Source of the DNA: Engelhardtia mirabilis | GTDB lineage: Bacteria > Planctomycetota > UBA1135 > GCA-002686595 | DNA: 64,000 nucleotides | Reading direction: 5' to 3' | Assembly (NCBI GenBank): GCA_007751255.1 | Contig: CP036296.1 | Location: 1,612,001 to 1,676,000, forward strand | Part shown: positions 10,194 through 19,280 of the stretch, in pieces | Layout: every line of letters starts with the position of its first letter | Numbering within the stretch: position 1 is the first letter of the stretch | The notes under the pieces: model-generated | Told to the model about the DNA's origin: nothing | The model's input: only the letters and a program-made list of their open reading frames with translations | Database searches by the model: none | Made by a program: the position numbers and the translations under genes

Positions 10194-10628
10194 TCAGGGG
10201 CCTACCTGGCCCTGGGGTACTGACTCGCGGAGTCGCATGACCTCGGCCTCGAGGTACTTGGCGTAGCCGACAAGCGCCCGGCTCACTGGGTCGGTCAGGC
10301 CCTCTTCGCGCAGTACCAGGTCGATCGGGCCGGGATTGATGGAGCGCTGGAACTGTAGCGCGGCCGCAACCTCGTCGGCGGTGCAGTAGCCCTCGCGCAC
10401 GGCCAGGTCGCCGAGTCGCGTGAAGGGCTCGCGCTTCTGGATCGCGAGCAGGCCGACGAGTTGCTCCATCCGAAGGTTGCCGCGACGGATGAGTACCGAG
10501 CCCAGGGGCAGCCACTGGGGGGACTGGCTCCGCGTGCGGTAGTCCTGCGCCAGCTCCGGGCTGAGGGCTCGCTCGTCGATCAAGCGCTCCCAGAATTCGT
10601 CGCTCAGGTCCTCGTGGGTCTCTGTCAC
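10194..10628 (-). CDS. Small protein with GspE/MshE N-terminal-like domain
   Basis: 144 residues, no signal peptide. Residues about 40-100 have the pattern LGSVLIRRGNL...QL...L.IQ...F.RLGDLAVREGY....EV..AL.FQR, which is the repeated 'LG..L...G......L..AL..Q' motif of type II secretion ATPase N-domains (T2SSE_N/MshEN), here standing alone. In some relatives such domains bind cyclic di-GMP or a membrane partner; neither can be shown from the sequence. It converges on the TPR gene with only 23 nt between stops. The role is unknown. Confidence 0.65.
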   Translation of the reverse strand: MTETHEDLSDEFWERLIDERALSPELAQDYRTRSQSPQWLPLGSVLIRRGNLRMEQLVGLLAIQKREPFTRLGDLAVREGYCTADEVAAALQFQRSINPGPIDLVLREEGLTDPVSRALVGYAKYLEAEVMRLRESVPQGQVGP

Positions 10629-10913
10629 GGTCGGTCTCCTCGGTCAGGGCAGGTGGAATCTCTCCGCTCCGGTTCCGCAGCCCTTCCCGCTTCGGCCATC
10701 AGGCCCCCGCGCTGAAGCGGGATCCGGCCTTCGGTGGGCGCGTTCTCGCCTCGCGGGACAATTGCGACATTGTCGACCTCGGGCACCCCCGGCGCCCGCC
10801 GCAGTCCCATCTGCTGCGGTGTCGGCGAGCGCTCTCGGGATCACTTCTCTGGAGACGCGCGCCTCGCGGCGGGCCCGCCGCGGGCGGGCGATCCTCCCAG
10901 GCGCGCGAGACCT

Positions 10914-12824
10914 CTACTGCGGCCGGACCGTCGCCCCCAGGGCCGGCCCCGCGAAGACACCCAAACGCAGCGACGCGGAAAGGTGCTCGAGCAGCCGTTT
11001 TCCGCGCACGCTCGTCCCACGATGGTCGACCGGCGGCGACCAGACGGCGATCCCCATGCGTCCCGGCACCACGGCGACGATCGCTCCCGAGACGCCGGAC
11101 TTGGCGGGGATGCCGACGCTCCAGGCGAATTCACCAGACCCGTCGTGGAGGCCGCAGGTGTACATCACGCTGAGCGTGTCGCGCACGGCGCGCTGGCTGA
11201 GCAGGGGCGTCACGCCGGGGGCCGGGCGACCGCCGGCTGCGAGCAGCGCGCCCATGCGCGCCAGCCGAACGCAGTCGACTGTCACGCAGCACTGCTGGAG
11301 GTAGAGCTGCAAGGCAGCCTCTTCGTCGTCGACGCAGCCTGCCGCGCGCAGCAGGGCGGCGATGGCGCGGTTGCGATCGCCGGCCGTCCACTCGGCGTCG
11401 AGCAGCTCGGCGTCGACCCCGACTCGCTCGCCGGCCGCGCTGGAGAGGAACTCGAGCAGGCCCCGCAGCCGGGAGGCCTCGTCAGCGCCGGGGGCCAGGC
11501 CGGCCACGGTGATGGCACCGGCATTGCCCAGGGGGTTGAAGGGGCGCCCGCTGCGCTGGTCGAGCTGCACCGCGTGGAACGGGTTGCCGCTGGGTTCGAC
11601 CCCGACGCGGGCGTGGACCGCCTCTCGACCGAGCAGCTCGGTGGTGCGCGCGTAGGCGAAGGCGTTGGCCGTGGCTTGCATCGAGAAGCGCTCCGCGGAG
11701 TCGCCGCGCGCGACGACGGTGCCGTCGACGGTGCAGATCGCGACGCCGCAGCGCTCGGGGTCGACGCGCGCCAGCGGTGCCGCGTAGCTCGCCACCGTCC
11801 CGCGCCCCGCGACGTGGGGCACCTGTTCGAGGGCGTCGTCGATGGCCCGCTCCAGGTCCGCGGCCTCGTCGGTCGGGTGGTAGGCGGCGCTGCGCGGCCC
11901 GAAGACGTGCAGGCCGAGGCGCTCGTCCAGTTCGGCCAGGGCGGCGCGGGCGCGCAGGCTGGTGCCCGCCGCGTCGATCGGCGGCGAGAAGGCCGCCAGG
12001 CCCAGGCGGCCGGAGGCCACGGCGATCAGACCGCCGCTGACGCCGCTCTTGGCCGGCACGCCGAGGTCGAACAGGAAGCGGCCCATGGCGTCGTAGAGAC
12101 CGCAGGTAGACATGACCGCCAGGACGCGCTGGTTGGCCTCGGGCGAGAGGGCCTGGACCCCGGTGGTGGGGCAGCGGCCGTGGTTGGCGAGGGTCCCGGC
12201 CATGACCGCTAGCTCGCGCACGTCGACGAGCGTCGCGCACTGGCGAAAGTAGAGGTCGAGGGTGGCGTCGACGGGGGCGGTCAGCACGCCGAAGTAGCGC
12301 AGGAGGTGGGCGATGGCTCGGTTGCGGTGCCCGTGTTCCCGCTCCGAGAGCCAGACCGGCACGTCCACTCCCAGGGGGCCGCGTCCGGCGCAGGTGCCGA
12401 GGAAGGTCAGGAGGCCCGCCAGGTCCGCTCCGGCCTCCAGCAGCAGGCCGGTGACGGCTATGGCCCCGGCGTTGACCATCGGGTTGTGGGGCAGGTGGCT
12501 GTCCTGCTCGAGGCGGATCATCGAGTCGAAGGCCTGGCCCGTGGGTTCCACGCCAACGTGGGCGTGGACCACTCCTTCTCCGAGTTGGTCCAGGGCCCAG
12601 CCATACAAGAAGGGCTTGGAGAGGGATTGCAGGGTGAAGGCGTGGGCCTCGTCGCCCGCGCTCGCAGCCGGTCCGTCCACGGAGCAGGCCGCGACGGCGA
12701 ACAGCTCCGGGTCCACGGCAGCCAGTTCCGGGATGTAGGCGGCGGGCGCACCCCCGGCGGCTCCCGCGTGGTTCCGGTGGACCTGGGCCAGGAGGGCGCG
12801 CAGTCCGTCGAGCTGGTCGTCCAT
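10914..12824 (-). CDS. glsA: Tandem glutaminase: active domain fused to a probable pseudoenzyme domain
   Basis: 636 residues containing two complete serine-dependent glutaminase (GlsA) domains, about 1-308 and 315-636; the normal enzyme is one domain of about 310. The reaction is L-glutamine to L-glutamate plus ammonia. Domain 1 has the expected residues: catalytic S67-x-x-K70 (QSLSKPF), N118 (NPMVNAG), E161, N168, Y192, Y244 and the VPAKSGVSGG loop. Domain 2 keeps the fold signatures (NPLGNAG, E478, N485, Y508, IPAKSGVSG). However, the position of S67 is A384, that of K70 is N387, and Y244 is H560, so it should be inactive. The start is at ATG 12824; another Met lies 6 codons upstream. The gene is divergent from the transglutaminase-DUF2126 gene, 92 nt away, so the promoters face each other. 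Confidence 0.92.
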   Translation of the reverse strand: MDDQLDGLRALLAQVHRNHAGAAGGAPAAYIPELAAVDPELFAVAACSVDGPAASAGDEAHAFTLQSLSKPFLYGWALDQLGEGVVHAHVGVEPTGQAFDSMIRLEQDSHLPHNPMVNAGAIAVTGLLLEAGADLAGLLTFLGTCAGRGPLGVDVPVWLSEREHGHRNRAIAHLLRYFGVLTAPVDATLDLYFRQCATLVDVRELAVMAGTLANHGRCPTTGVQALSPEANQRVLAVMSTCGLYDAMGRFLFDLGVPAKSGVSGGLIAVASGRLGLAAFSPPIDAAGTSLRARAALAELDERLGLHVFGPRSAAYHPTDEAADLERAIDDALEQVPHVAGRGTVASYAAPLARVDPERCGVAICTVDGTVVARGDSAERFSMQATANAFAYARTTELLGREAVHARVGVEPSGNPFHAVQLDQRSGRPFNPLGNAGAITVAGLAPGADEASRLRGLLEFLSSAAGERVGVDAELLDAEWTAGDRNRAIAALLRAAGCVDDEEAALQLYLQQCCVTVDCVRLARMGALLAAGGRPAPGVTPLLSQRAVRDTLSVMYTCGLHDGSGEFAWSVGIPAKSGVSGAIVAVVPGRMGIAVWSPPVDHRGTSVRGKRLLEHLSASLRLGVFAGPALGATVRPQ

Positions 12825-12916
12825 GGCGCCGATTGTCGCCATCGGTCCGGTCCGGCGCCATGCGGGCGCAGCGTCGCTTGGTGAATCTGCGGGAACTCGT
12901 CTAAGCTGCGGCCCTG

Positions 12917-15900
12917 ATGGGAATCCGAGTCGCAATCAACCACAAGACGGTCTACCGCTACGACCGCTCGATCCGACTCGGGCCGCAGGTGGTGCGGCTC
13001 CGGCCGGCACCGCACTGTCGGACGCCGATCCTCTCGTACTCGTTGCGGGCGGAGCCGGCCAAGCACTTCATCAACTGGCAGCAGGACCCCCAGAGCAACT
13101 ACCAAGCGCGCCTGGTCTTTCCGGACAAGACGCGACACTTGGAGCTCGAGGTCGACCTGGTGGCGGAGTTGGAGGTGGTCAACCCCTTCGACTTCTTCCT
13201 GGAGCCCGCGGCCGAGACCTATCCCATCGAGTACGACGAGGGCCTGGCGCAGCAGCTCGTGCCGTACCTGAAGTCGGGGCCCCAGGGCGAGCGCTTCGAG
13301 CGCTACCTGGCCAAGTTCGACCGGGCCGAGGTCAAGACGATCGACTTCATCGTCGGCTTCAACCAGCAGGTCAACGCGGACCTGAGTTACGTGCTGCGCT
13401 ACGAGCAGAACCTGCAGACGCCGGAGGAGACCCTCGAGCTGGGCCGCGGCGCCTGCCGGGACTTCGCCTGGCTGCAGGTGCATCTGCTGCGGCGCCTGGG
13501 CTTCGCGGCGCGCTTCGCCTCGGGCTACTCGGTGCAGTTGGCCCCCGACATCAAGTCCCTGGACGGGCCCTCGGGTGTCAGCGCCGACATCGTCGACCTG
13601 CACGCCTGGGTCGAGGTCTACCTGCCCGGCGCCGGCTGGATCGGTCTCGACGGGACCTGCGGCCTGATGGCGGGCGAGGGGCACATCCCCCTGGCCTGCA
13701 GCGCCGAGCCCGAGGACGCAGCTCCGATCAGCGGCGCCCTCGACGAGTGCGAGGTCGAGTTCGAGATCGTGATGACCGTCGAGCGCATCGCCGAGAGCCC
13801 GCGGCACACGCGCCCCTACTCCGAGGAGACCTGGGAGCAGATCCTCGAGTGCGGGGCGGCGGTCGACCGCGAGCTGGAGCGCGGCGACGTGCGCCTGACC
13901 CAGGGTGGCGAGCCGACCTTCGTCTCGATCGACGACTACGTCGGCGAGGAGTGGACCACCGACGCCCTCGGCGATCGCAAGCGCTTCCTGTCCGAGGAGC
14001 TGGTGCGCCGCCTGCGCGAGCGCTGGTCCCCCGGCGGCGCCCTGCACTACGGACAGGGCAAGTGGTACCCGGGCGAGTCCCTGCCGCGCTGGGCCCTGGC
14101 CTGCTACTGGCGCACCGACGGCGAGCCGCTGTGGAAGGACCTGCGCTGGCTGGCCGCGCCCGACGACGCGGGCGCCGCCGGCGCCGACGAGGCGGGGGAG
14201 TTCGCCCGCGCCCTCGCCGCGCGCCTGGGCGCCGAGGTCGACCACGTGATCCCCGCCTACGAGGACCCGATCTACTTTGCCTGGCGCGAGGGCAAGTTGC
14301 CGATCAACCTCGAGCCCGGCGACAAGCGCCTCGAAGACCCGGAGGAGCGCGAGCGCATGCGGCGCACCTTCGACCGGGGCCTCTCGGTGCCGGTGGGGTG
14401 GGTACTGCCGATCGAGCGCGTGGCCCGCGGCGACGGCATGGTCTGGCGCAGCGAGCTGTGGATGCTGCGCGCCCAGCGCGTGCTGCTGGCGCCGGGCGAC
14501 TCGCCGGTGGGCCTGCGCCTGCCCCTGGGCTCGCTGCCCTGGACGCCCCCGTCGAAGCGGCCCGTGCCCGCGATCCCCGATCCCCTGGAGCCGCGCCAAC
14601 CCCTGCCGCCGCGCGAGGCCCTGGGCCAGCTGCGGGTGTCGGCGCACCTGGAGCCGCTGGAGCCCGGCAAGCAGCCGGAGCCCGAGACCCACGGCCGCGG
14701 CACCGCCGTCCCGGGCGAGATCCGCTCGGCCCTGACGGTGGAGTCGCGGGGCGGGCGGGTGCACGTCTTCCTGCCGCCGACACACACCCTCGAGGACTAC
14801 GTGGACCTCCTCGCCTCGATCGAGGAGACGGCCGCGGAGCTCGAGCAACCGGTCATCGTCGAGGGCTACGAGCCGCCCGCCGATCCGCGCCTGCGCGTGT
14901 TCAAGGTCACGCCCGACCCCGGCGTGATCGAGGTCAACGTGCAACCGGCGGCGAGCTGGGACGAGCTGGTCTCGATCACCACCGAGCTCTACGAAGAGGC
15001 GCGCCAGAACCGCCTGGGCACGGACAAGTTCATGGTCGACGGGCGCGTCGTCGGCACCGGCGGTGGCAACCACGTGGTGATGGGCGGCGTGACGGCGGCC
15101 GACAGCCCCTTCCTGCGGCGGCCGCACCTCCTGCGCTCGATCCTGGGCTTCTGGAACAACCACCCGTCGCTCAGCTACCTCTTCTCGAGCCTGTTCGTGG
15201 GGCCGACCAGCCAGGCGCCGCGCATCGACGAGAGTCGGGCGGACGGCATCTACGAGCTGGAGATCGCCTTCGCCCAGGTGCCCGAAGAGGGGCCGATCTC
15301 GCCCTGGATCGTCGATCGCATCTTCCGCGACCTGTTGGTGGACTCCTCGGGCAACACCCACCGCTCCGAGGTCTGCATCGACAAGCTCTACTCCCCCGAC
15401 AGCAGCAGCGGCCGGCTGGGTCTGGTGGAGTTCCGCTGCTTCGAGATGCCGGCCCACGGGCGCATGAGCCTGGCCCAACAGCTGCTCCTGCGCGCGATCA
15501 TCGCTCGCTTCTGGGACCGGCCCTATCGCGCGCCCCTGCGTCGCTGGGGTACAGCCCTGCACGAGCGGTTCCTGTTGCCCTGGTTCTGCTGGCGCGACCT
15601 CTTGGACCTGTTGGCCGAGGTCTCCGAGGGGGACCGCCGCCTCGACCCCGAGTGGTTCCGTCCGCACTTCGAGTTCCGCTTCCCGCGCATCGGCGCGGTG
15701 CAGTGGGATCGGACCGAGCTCGAGCTGCGGATCGCCCAGGAGCCCTGGAACGTGACCGGCGAGGATCCCGGTGGCGGCGGCACCGTGCGCTACGTGGACT
15801 CCTCGGTGGAGCGCGTGCAGGTGCGGGTCACGGGCTTCGACGAGAGCCGCTACGACGTGGCCTGCAACGGCGTGCGCGTGCCCCTGCACTCGACCGGATC

Positions 15901-16219
15901 TCCCGGCGAGTTCGTCGCCGGAGTCCGCTTCCGCGCCTGGCGGCCGCCGCGCTGTCTGCACCCGACGATCGACGTGCACGCGCCGCTGGTGTTCGACCTG
16001 GTCGATCGCTGGTCCGGCCGCGCGGTGGCCGGCTGCACCTACCACGTCAGCCACCCGGGCGGACGCCACCACGAGGAGCCGCCGGTCAACCACCTCGAGG
16101 CCGAGACGCGCCGCCGCGAGCGCTTCTTCGCCAACGGGCACACGCCGGGGCCGTTCGAGCCCGTCGATCTGGAGCCGAGCGCCGAGTTCCCGCTGACGTT
16201 GGATCTGCGCCGGCTCTAG
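12917..16219 (+). CDS. Transglutaminase-like protein with C-terminal DUF2126
   Basis: 1100 residues. Residues 1 to about 290 are a bacterial transglutaminase-like cysteine protease fold with N-terminal beta-sandwich (VYRYDRSIRLGPQVVRLRP) and a full triad: C180 (GACRDFAW), H229 (DLHAWVEVY) and D245 (GLDGTCG). The remaining roughly 770 residues are the DUF2126 type. This two-domain protein regularly accompanies circularly permuted ATP-grasp and alpha-E proteins in a module predicted by comparative genomics (Iyer, Aravind and colleagues) to make or trim an unknown peptide conjugate. Here those genes converge on it from the other strand. The 3' end lies in a 26-bp tandem repeat. The probable role is peptidase or transferase of that module in the cytoplasm; no substrate is known. 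Confidence 0.93.
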   Translation: MGIRVAINHKTVYRYDRSIRLGPQVVRLRPAPHCRTPILSYSLRAEPAKHFINWQQDPQSNYQARLVFPDKTRHLELEVDLVAELEVVNPFDFFLEPAAETYPIEYDEGLAQQLVPYLKSGPQGERFERYLAKFDRAEVKTIDFIVGFNQQVNADLSYVLRYEQNLQTPEETLELGRGACRDFAWLQVHLLRRLGFAARFASGYSVQLAPDIKSLDGPSGVSADIVDLHAWVEVYLPGAGWIGLDGTCGLMAGEGHIPLACSAEPEDAAPISGALDECEVEFEIVMTVERIAESPRHTRPYSEETWEQILECGAAVDRELERGDVRLTQGGEPTFVSIDDYVGEEWTTDALGDRKRFLSEELVRRLRERWSPGGALHYGQGKWYPGESLPRWALACYWRTDGEPLWKDLRWLAAPDDAGAAGADEAGEFARALAARLGAEVDHVIPAYEDPIYFAWREGKLPINLEPGDKRLEDPEERERMRRTFDRGLSVPVGWVLPIERVARGDGMVWRSELWMLRAQRVLLAPGDSPVGLRLPLGSLPWTPPSKRPVPAIPDPLEPRQPLPPREALGQLRVSAHLEPLEPGKQPEPETHGRGTAVPGEIRSALTVESRGGRVHVFLPPTHTLEDYVDLLASIEETAAELEQPVIVEGYEPPADPRLRVFKVTPDPGVIEVNVQPAASWDELVSITTELYEEARQNRLGTDKFMVDGRVVGTGGGNHVVMGGVTAADSPFLRRPHLLRSILGFWNNHPSLSYLFSSLFVGPTSQAPRIDESRADGIYELEIAFAQVPEEGPISPWIVDRIFRDLLVDSSGNTHRSEVCIDKLYSPDSSSGRLGLVEFRCFEMPAHGRMSLAQQLLLRAIIARFWDRPYRAPLRRWGTALHERFLLPWFCWRDLLDLLAEVSEGDRRLDPEWFRPHFEFRFPRIGAVQWDRTELELRIAQEPWNVTGEDPGGGGTVRYVDSSVERVQVRVTGFDESRYDVACNGVRVPLHSTGSPGEFVAGVRFRAWRPPRCLHPTIDVHAPLVFDLVDRWSGRAVAGCTYHVSHPGGRHHEEPPVNHLEAETRRRERFFANGHTPGPFEPVDLEPSAEFPLTLDLRRL

Positions 16220-16300
16220 CCGGGATGGATCTGCGCCGGCTCTAACCGGGATGGATCTGCGCCGGCTCTAACCGGGGCGGATCTGCGCTGGGGCCAGCCG
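16201..16300 (+). repeat. 26-bp tandem repeat copying the 3' end of the DUF2126 gene
   Basis: The unit GGATCTGCGCCGGCTCTA-[GA]-CCGGGAT starts at 16201, 16227 and 16253, with a decayed fourth copy from 16279. The first unit codes the last residues (DLRRL) and the stop codon; later units repeat this, stop included, in the untranslated region. It lies between converging genes. Confidence 0.9.
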
Positions 16301-16368
16301 CGGGGGAGCCCGCTTCTCTCCGGTAGCGAACCGCGGGGGGCAGGGTGCCCCCCCCGCGACCTCGCGCC

Positions 16369-18285
16369 TCAGTCCGCCTGGCGCTCGACGCGCACTTCGG
16401 TCATGAGCTGCTCGGTGCCGCCGCCGCGGTAGATCGTGCCCGAGGTCGGGGTCGCGTCGCGGTAGTTGCGCCCGCAGGCCACGCGCACGTGGTCCAGCTC
16501 CGCCAGGCAGCCGTTGGTGGGGTCGAAGCCCTGCCAACCGAACCAGGGCAGGTAGACCTCGGCCCAGGCGTGCGAGGCGTCGGACTGCAGGGTGTTCTCG
16601 TAGTCCTTGCTCGTGTCGATGTAGCCGACCCGGTAGCGGGCGGGCACGCCGATCAGTCGCGCCAGGCAGATCAGCAGGTTGGCAAAGTCCTGACAGACGC
16701 CGCGGCGCGTGGTGTAGACCTCGAACGGCGTGGTCTCGACGGTGGTCGAGCCCTGCACGTAGGCGTAGTCCTTGTTGATCGTCCGGTTCATGTCGAGCAG
16801 GGACTCGGCCAGGTCGTAGTCCTGGCGCTCGACGAAGCCCATGGCGTACTCGAACAGCTCGCGCAATTGCGTCTCGGGCAACTCGTGGGACAACAGGTAC
16901 GGCGTCATCATCTGACGCTGCCAGGGCATCCACACCAGCGGGATCGTGCTGCGCCGCACCGGCGAGTGGATTGTGCGGCGGGGGTCGACTCGCACCCTCA
17001 CCAGGCTGGTGCTGACCAGCTTCAGGGCCGAGTAGGGGCGCTCCAGGTCGAAGCTGGCCACCTCGTTGCCGAAGACGTCCTCGTAACGGTGCAGGCTGGT
17101 CTGGGGCTCGATCGCCAGGTCGTACTCGAGCAACTCCTGGAAGCGATCGACCACAGGCCGCAGGCGCAGGACGTGAGTGCTGCGCTCGATCGGCTTCTCG
17201 TAGCTGTAGCTCGTCTCGTGGTGGACGCGGTACAGGCGCGACTCGGAGTGAGAGCCGACCACCGTGCCGCCGGCGGAGTGAACGACCGGCGCCACGCCGC
17301 CCATGTTCTGGACCTGGACCAGGTTGGTCGCAGGCAGGGGCTTGGGCGGCAGGTTGCCCGTGGCGGACTGCTGGTGGGCCTGGGCGCCGTGCTCGGGACC
17401 CTGGGCCGTGGCGGGCGCCGACGAGGCCACCAGCGCCGGAGACGGAGCGGGCGTCGGCAGGTCGAGGCCGGGGGGCGTCGCCTCGGTCCCGGAGCTGTCC
17501 CACTCGATACCACCCCGGCGCAGGACCAGCATCTGTCCGGGCTGCAGGCCCGTCCACTCGTCGTCGGACAGCGCCGCCGTGGCGACGATGATCCCGGTCC
17601 GGTTCTCGTCGCGGGCGTCGGAGAGGTCGAGTTCGATGTCGTCGTTCTCGAGCACGGATGTCGCGTGGGGCGGCTTGCGACGGATCCAGTGCATCGGGTT
17701 GTAGAGGTCCTTGTCCTGGTAGACCAACAGGTCGAGACCGTCGCTGATCACGATGTTGGCGGTCCCCAGTTGGTTGACCTGGGTGAACCAGCCACGGATC
17801 CGCTCCCAACCGGCGTCGGCCAGACGACGCGCCCCCGCCTCGCGCAGGCGATCGAGCAGCCAGCACAGGATGTGCTCGCTGTCGGTGTGCCCGACCGGCC
17901 CGTGGACCTGGTCCAGGCCCAAGGGCAGGTTCGCGGCGTAGTCGCCGTTCAGCCAGCCGTTGTGGGTCAGCACCCAACTGCGGCCCGCGAAGCGTCGATC
18001 GAAGGGGTGGGTGTCCTCCTGGGAGACGCGCCGGGCGGCGCCGCGCAGGTTGCCCAGGAAGATCGTGGAGCGGAACCGCGGCCATTCACGCAGCATGGCC
18101 GTCATGGCGTCGTCGCCATGGGAGGTCGGATCCTTGATCGTCACGACCTCGAGCTCGTCGGGTGGATACCAGGCGACGCCCCATCCGAACTTGGCCGAGG
18201 AGCCGCCCGTCTGCTTGGACTGCCAACGCAGGGTGATCCTCGGCGTGGCCGGGGCATCGAAGGACATGGCCAGCAGGCGCGTCAT
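16369..18285 (-). CDS. Ntn-hydrolase (class II amidotransferase-like) fused to transglutaminase
   Basis: 638 residues, two enzymes joined by a Pro/Ala-rich linker (about 285-345). Residues 1 to about 280 match class II glutamine amidotransferases (GATase_6 type): GWGVAWY, NLRGAARR, THNGWLNGD and GHTDSEH are recognisable. The nucleophile expected as Cys2 (MCRLLA) is Thr2 here (MTRLLAMS). Residues about 375-638 form a transglutaminase-like domain with C531 (GVCQDFANL), H572 (SHAWAEVYLP) and D588 (FDPTNG). The ATG overlaps the alpha-E stop (ATGA), so translation is probably coupled. It is the last gene of the ATP-grasp/alpha-E operon. It presumably cleaves or transfers an amide in the peptide made by the module; whether Thr works as nucleophile after Met removal is unknown. 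Confidence 0.9.
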   Translation of the reverse strand: MTRLLAMSFDAPATPRITLRWQSKQTGGSSAKFGWGVAWYPPDELEVVTIKDPTSHGDDAMTAMLREWPRFRSTIFLGNLRGAARRVSQEDTHPFDRRFAGRSWVLTHNGWLNGDYAANLPLGLDQVHGPVGHTDSEHILCWLLDRLREAGARRLADAGWERIRGWFTQVNQLGTANIVISDGLDLLVYQDKDLYNPMHWIRRKPPHATSVLENDDIELDLSDARDENRTGIIVATAALSDDEWTGLQPGQMLVLRRGGIEWDSSGTEATPPGLDLPTPAPSPALVASSAPATAQGPEHGAQAHQQSATGNLPPKPLPATNLVQVQNMGGVAPVVHSAGGTVVGSHSESRLYRVHHETSYSYEKPIERSTHVLRLRPVVDRFQELLEYDLAIEPQTSLHRYEDVFGNEVASFDLERPYSALKLVSTSLVRVRVDPRRTIHSPVRRSTIPLVWMPWQRQMMTPYLLSHELPETQLRELFEYAMGFVERQDYDLAESLLDMNRTINKDYAYVQGSTTVETTPFEVYTTRRGVCQDFANLLICLARLIGVPARYRVGYIDTSKDYENTLQSDASHAWAEVYLPWFGWQGFDPTNGCLAELDHVRVACGRNYRDATPTSGTIYRGGGTEQLMTEVRVERQAD

Positions 18286-19280
18286 TGGGGGCTTTCCGGC
18301 GCGCTGAGCGACGCCTCGTCGAAGTCGAAGAACTCCACGTGCACCGCGTTGCAGACCTCGGCCAGGGAGTCGATCACCCGCGTCAAGGCCTCGTGCAGCT
18401 CGCCTTCGCGCATGTCCGCGACCTCGAGGCTGGAGACCATCGCGCGCAGTTGGCCGAGCATGCGGGGCGTGTTGCGCTGGGGCATCAGGACGGTGCTGCC
18501 CACCTCTTCGGCCAGGATGCGAGAGAGGGCATGCTCGGCCCGCTCGATGCAGTGCAGGATCGAGCGCGGGAAGGCCGGATCGCCGACCAGGAAGGTCGCG
18601 ATGTTCTTGCCCGAGAAGGAGCGGCCGCGCTTCAGGAAAGCCTCGATGCCGCTGCAGGAGCGCAGGATCGCGTGCCAAGGGCCGAAGTCGACCACGGTCG
18701 ACTCGTCCGCGTCGGCCACCGCTTCCATGTGGTAGCGCACGTCGAGGATCCGCGAGGTCATGCCGGCACGCTCGAGCTGCATGCCGAGCCGCATGAAGTC
18801 CAGGGGCTCCTCGTGCAGCATGGTGTCGGGCGCGGTCCCGCGGAAGCCCTGGATCGAGCGCTCCAGCGCCTCGAAGAAGTCGCTGCGGTCGACGTCGTAG
18901 CTGCGCTTGCTGCCAGGGCCCTGGAGCCAGAGCCAGATCAGGTTCACGCTCTCCCACATCTCGCGGCTGATCGTCTCGCGGATCGTGCGCGCGTTGTCCC
19001 GCGCGGCGCGGATCGAGCTGATGATCGAAGCCGGGTTCTCCTCGTCCCAGGTCAGGTAGCGCTGGACCAGCTCGCCGTCGGACGCGGCCCCCTCTCCGAA
19101 GCGCTCGCGGAAGCGCGGCATCTCGCCGGTCACCACCAGCACCGGCTCCCAGGACTCGGCCACGCCTCCGCCGGAATCGAGCACGTGAGACAGGTTGACG
19201 CCGATCGCTCCGGCGGTGTTGTCCGCGCGCTCGAGGTAGCGCAGCATCCAGAAACAGCTCTCAGCGACTCGCGAGATCAC
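18282..19280 (-). CDS. Alpha-E domain protein
   Basis: 332 residues, all-helical, matching the alpha-E (former DUF403) family from its first residues: [22 protein letters not shown] corresponds to the family's usual LSRVAESLYWMGRYLERAE. A GTG start at 19280 is preferred because the family begins here and because it overlaps the upstream ATP-grasp stop by 4 nt. The family is found next to, or fused with, circularly permuted ATP-grasp enzymes and is predicted to act with them in peptide-bond formation. The conserved Arg/Glu-rich helices suggest an enzyme or substrate-holding partner, but no reaction has been assigned. Both ends overlap neighbours, indicating a strictly co-translated unit. Confidence 0.92.
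   Translation of the reverse strand: MISRVAESCFWMLRYLERADNTAGAIGVNLSHVLDSGGGVAESWEPVLVVTGEMPRFRERFGEGAASDGELVQRYLTWDEENPASIISSIRAARDNARTIRETISREMWESVNLIWLWLQGPGSKRSYDVDRSDFFEALERSIQGFRGTAPDTMLHEEPLDFMRLGMQLERAGMTSRILDVRYHMEAVADADESTVVDFGPWHAILRSCSGIEAFLKRGRSFSGKNIATFLVGDPAFPRSILHCIERAEHALSRILAEEVGSTVLMPQRNTPRMLGQLRAMVSSLEVADMREGELHEALTRVIDSLAEVCNAVHVEFFDFDEASLSAPESPQ

Noticed and set aside
6307-10515. Minus-strand open frame of 1402 codons opposite the TPR gene, and similar long antisense frames elsewhere (for example 818-2962 and 12518-16141)
   Set aside because: They have His/Gln/Arg/Gly-rich composition typical of the reverse frame of GC-rich coding DNA, no family motifs, and lie fully opposite well-supported genes.
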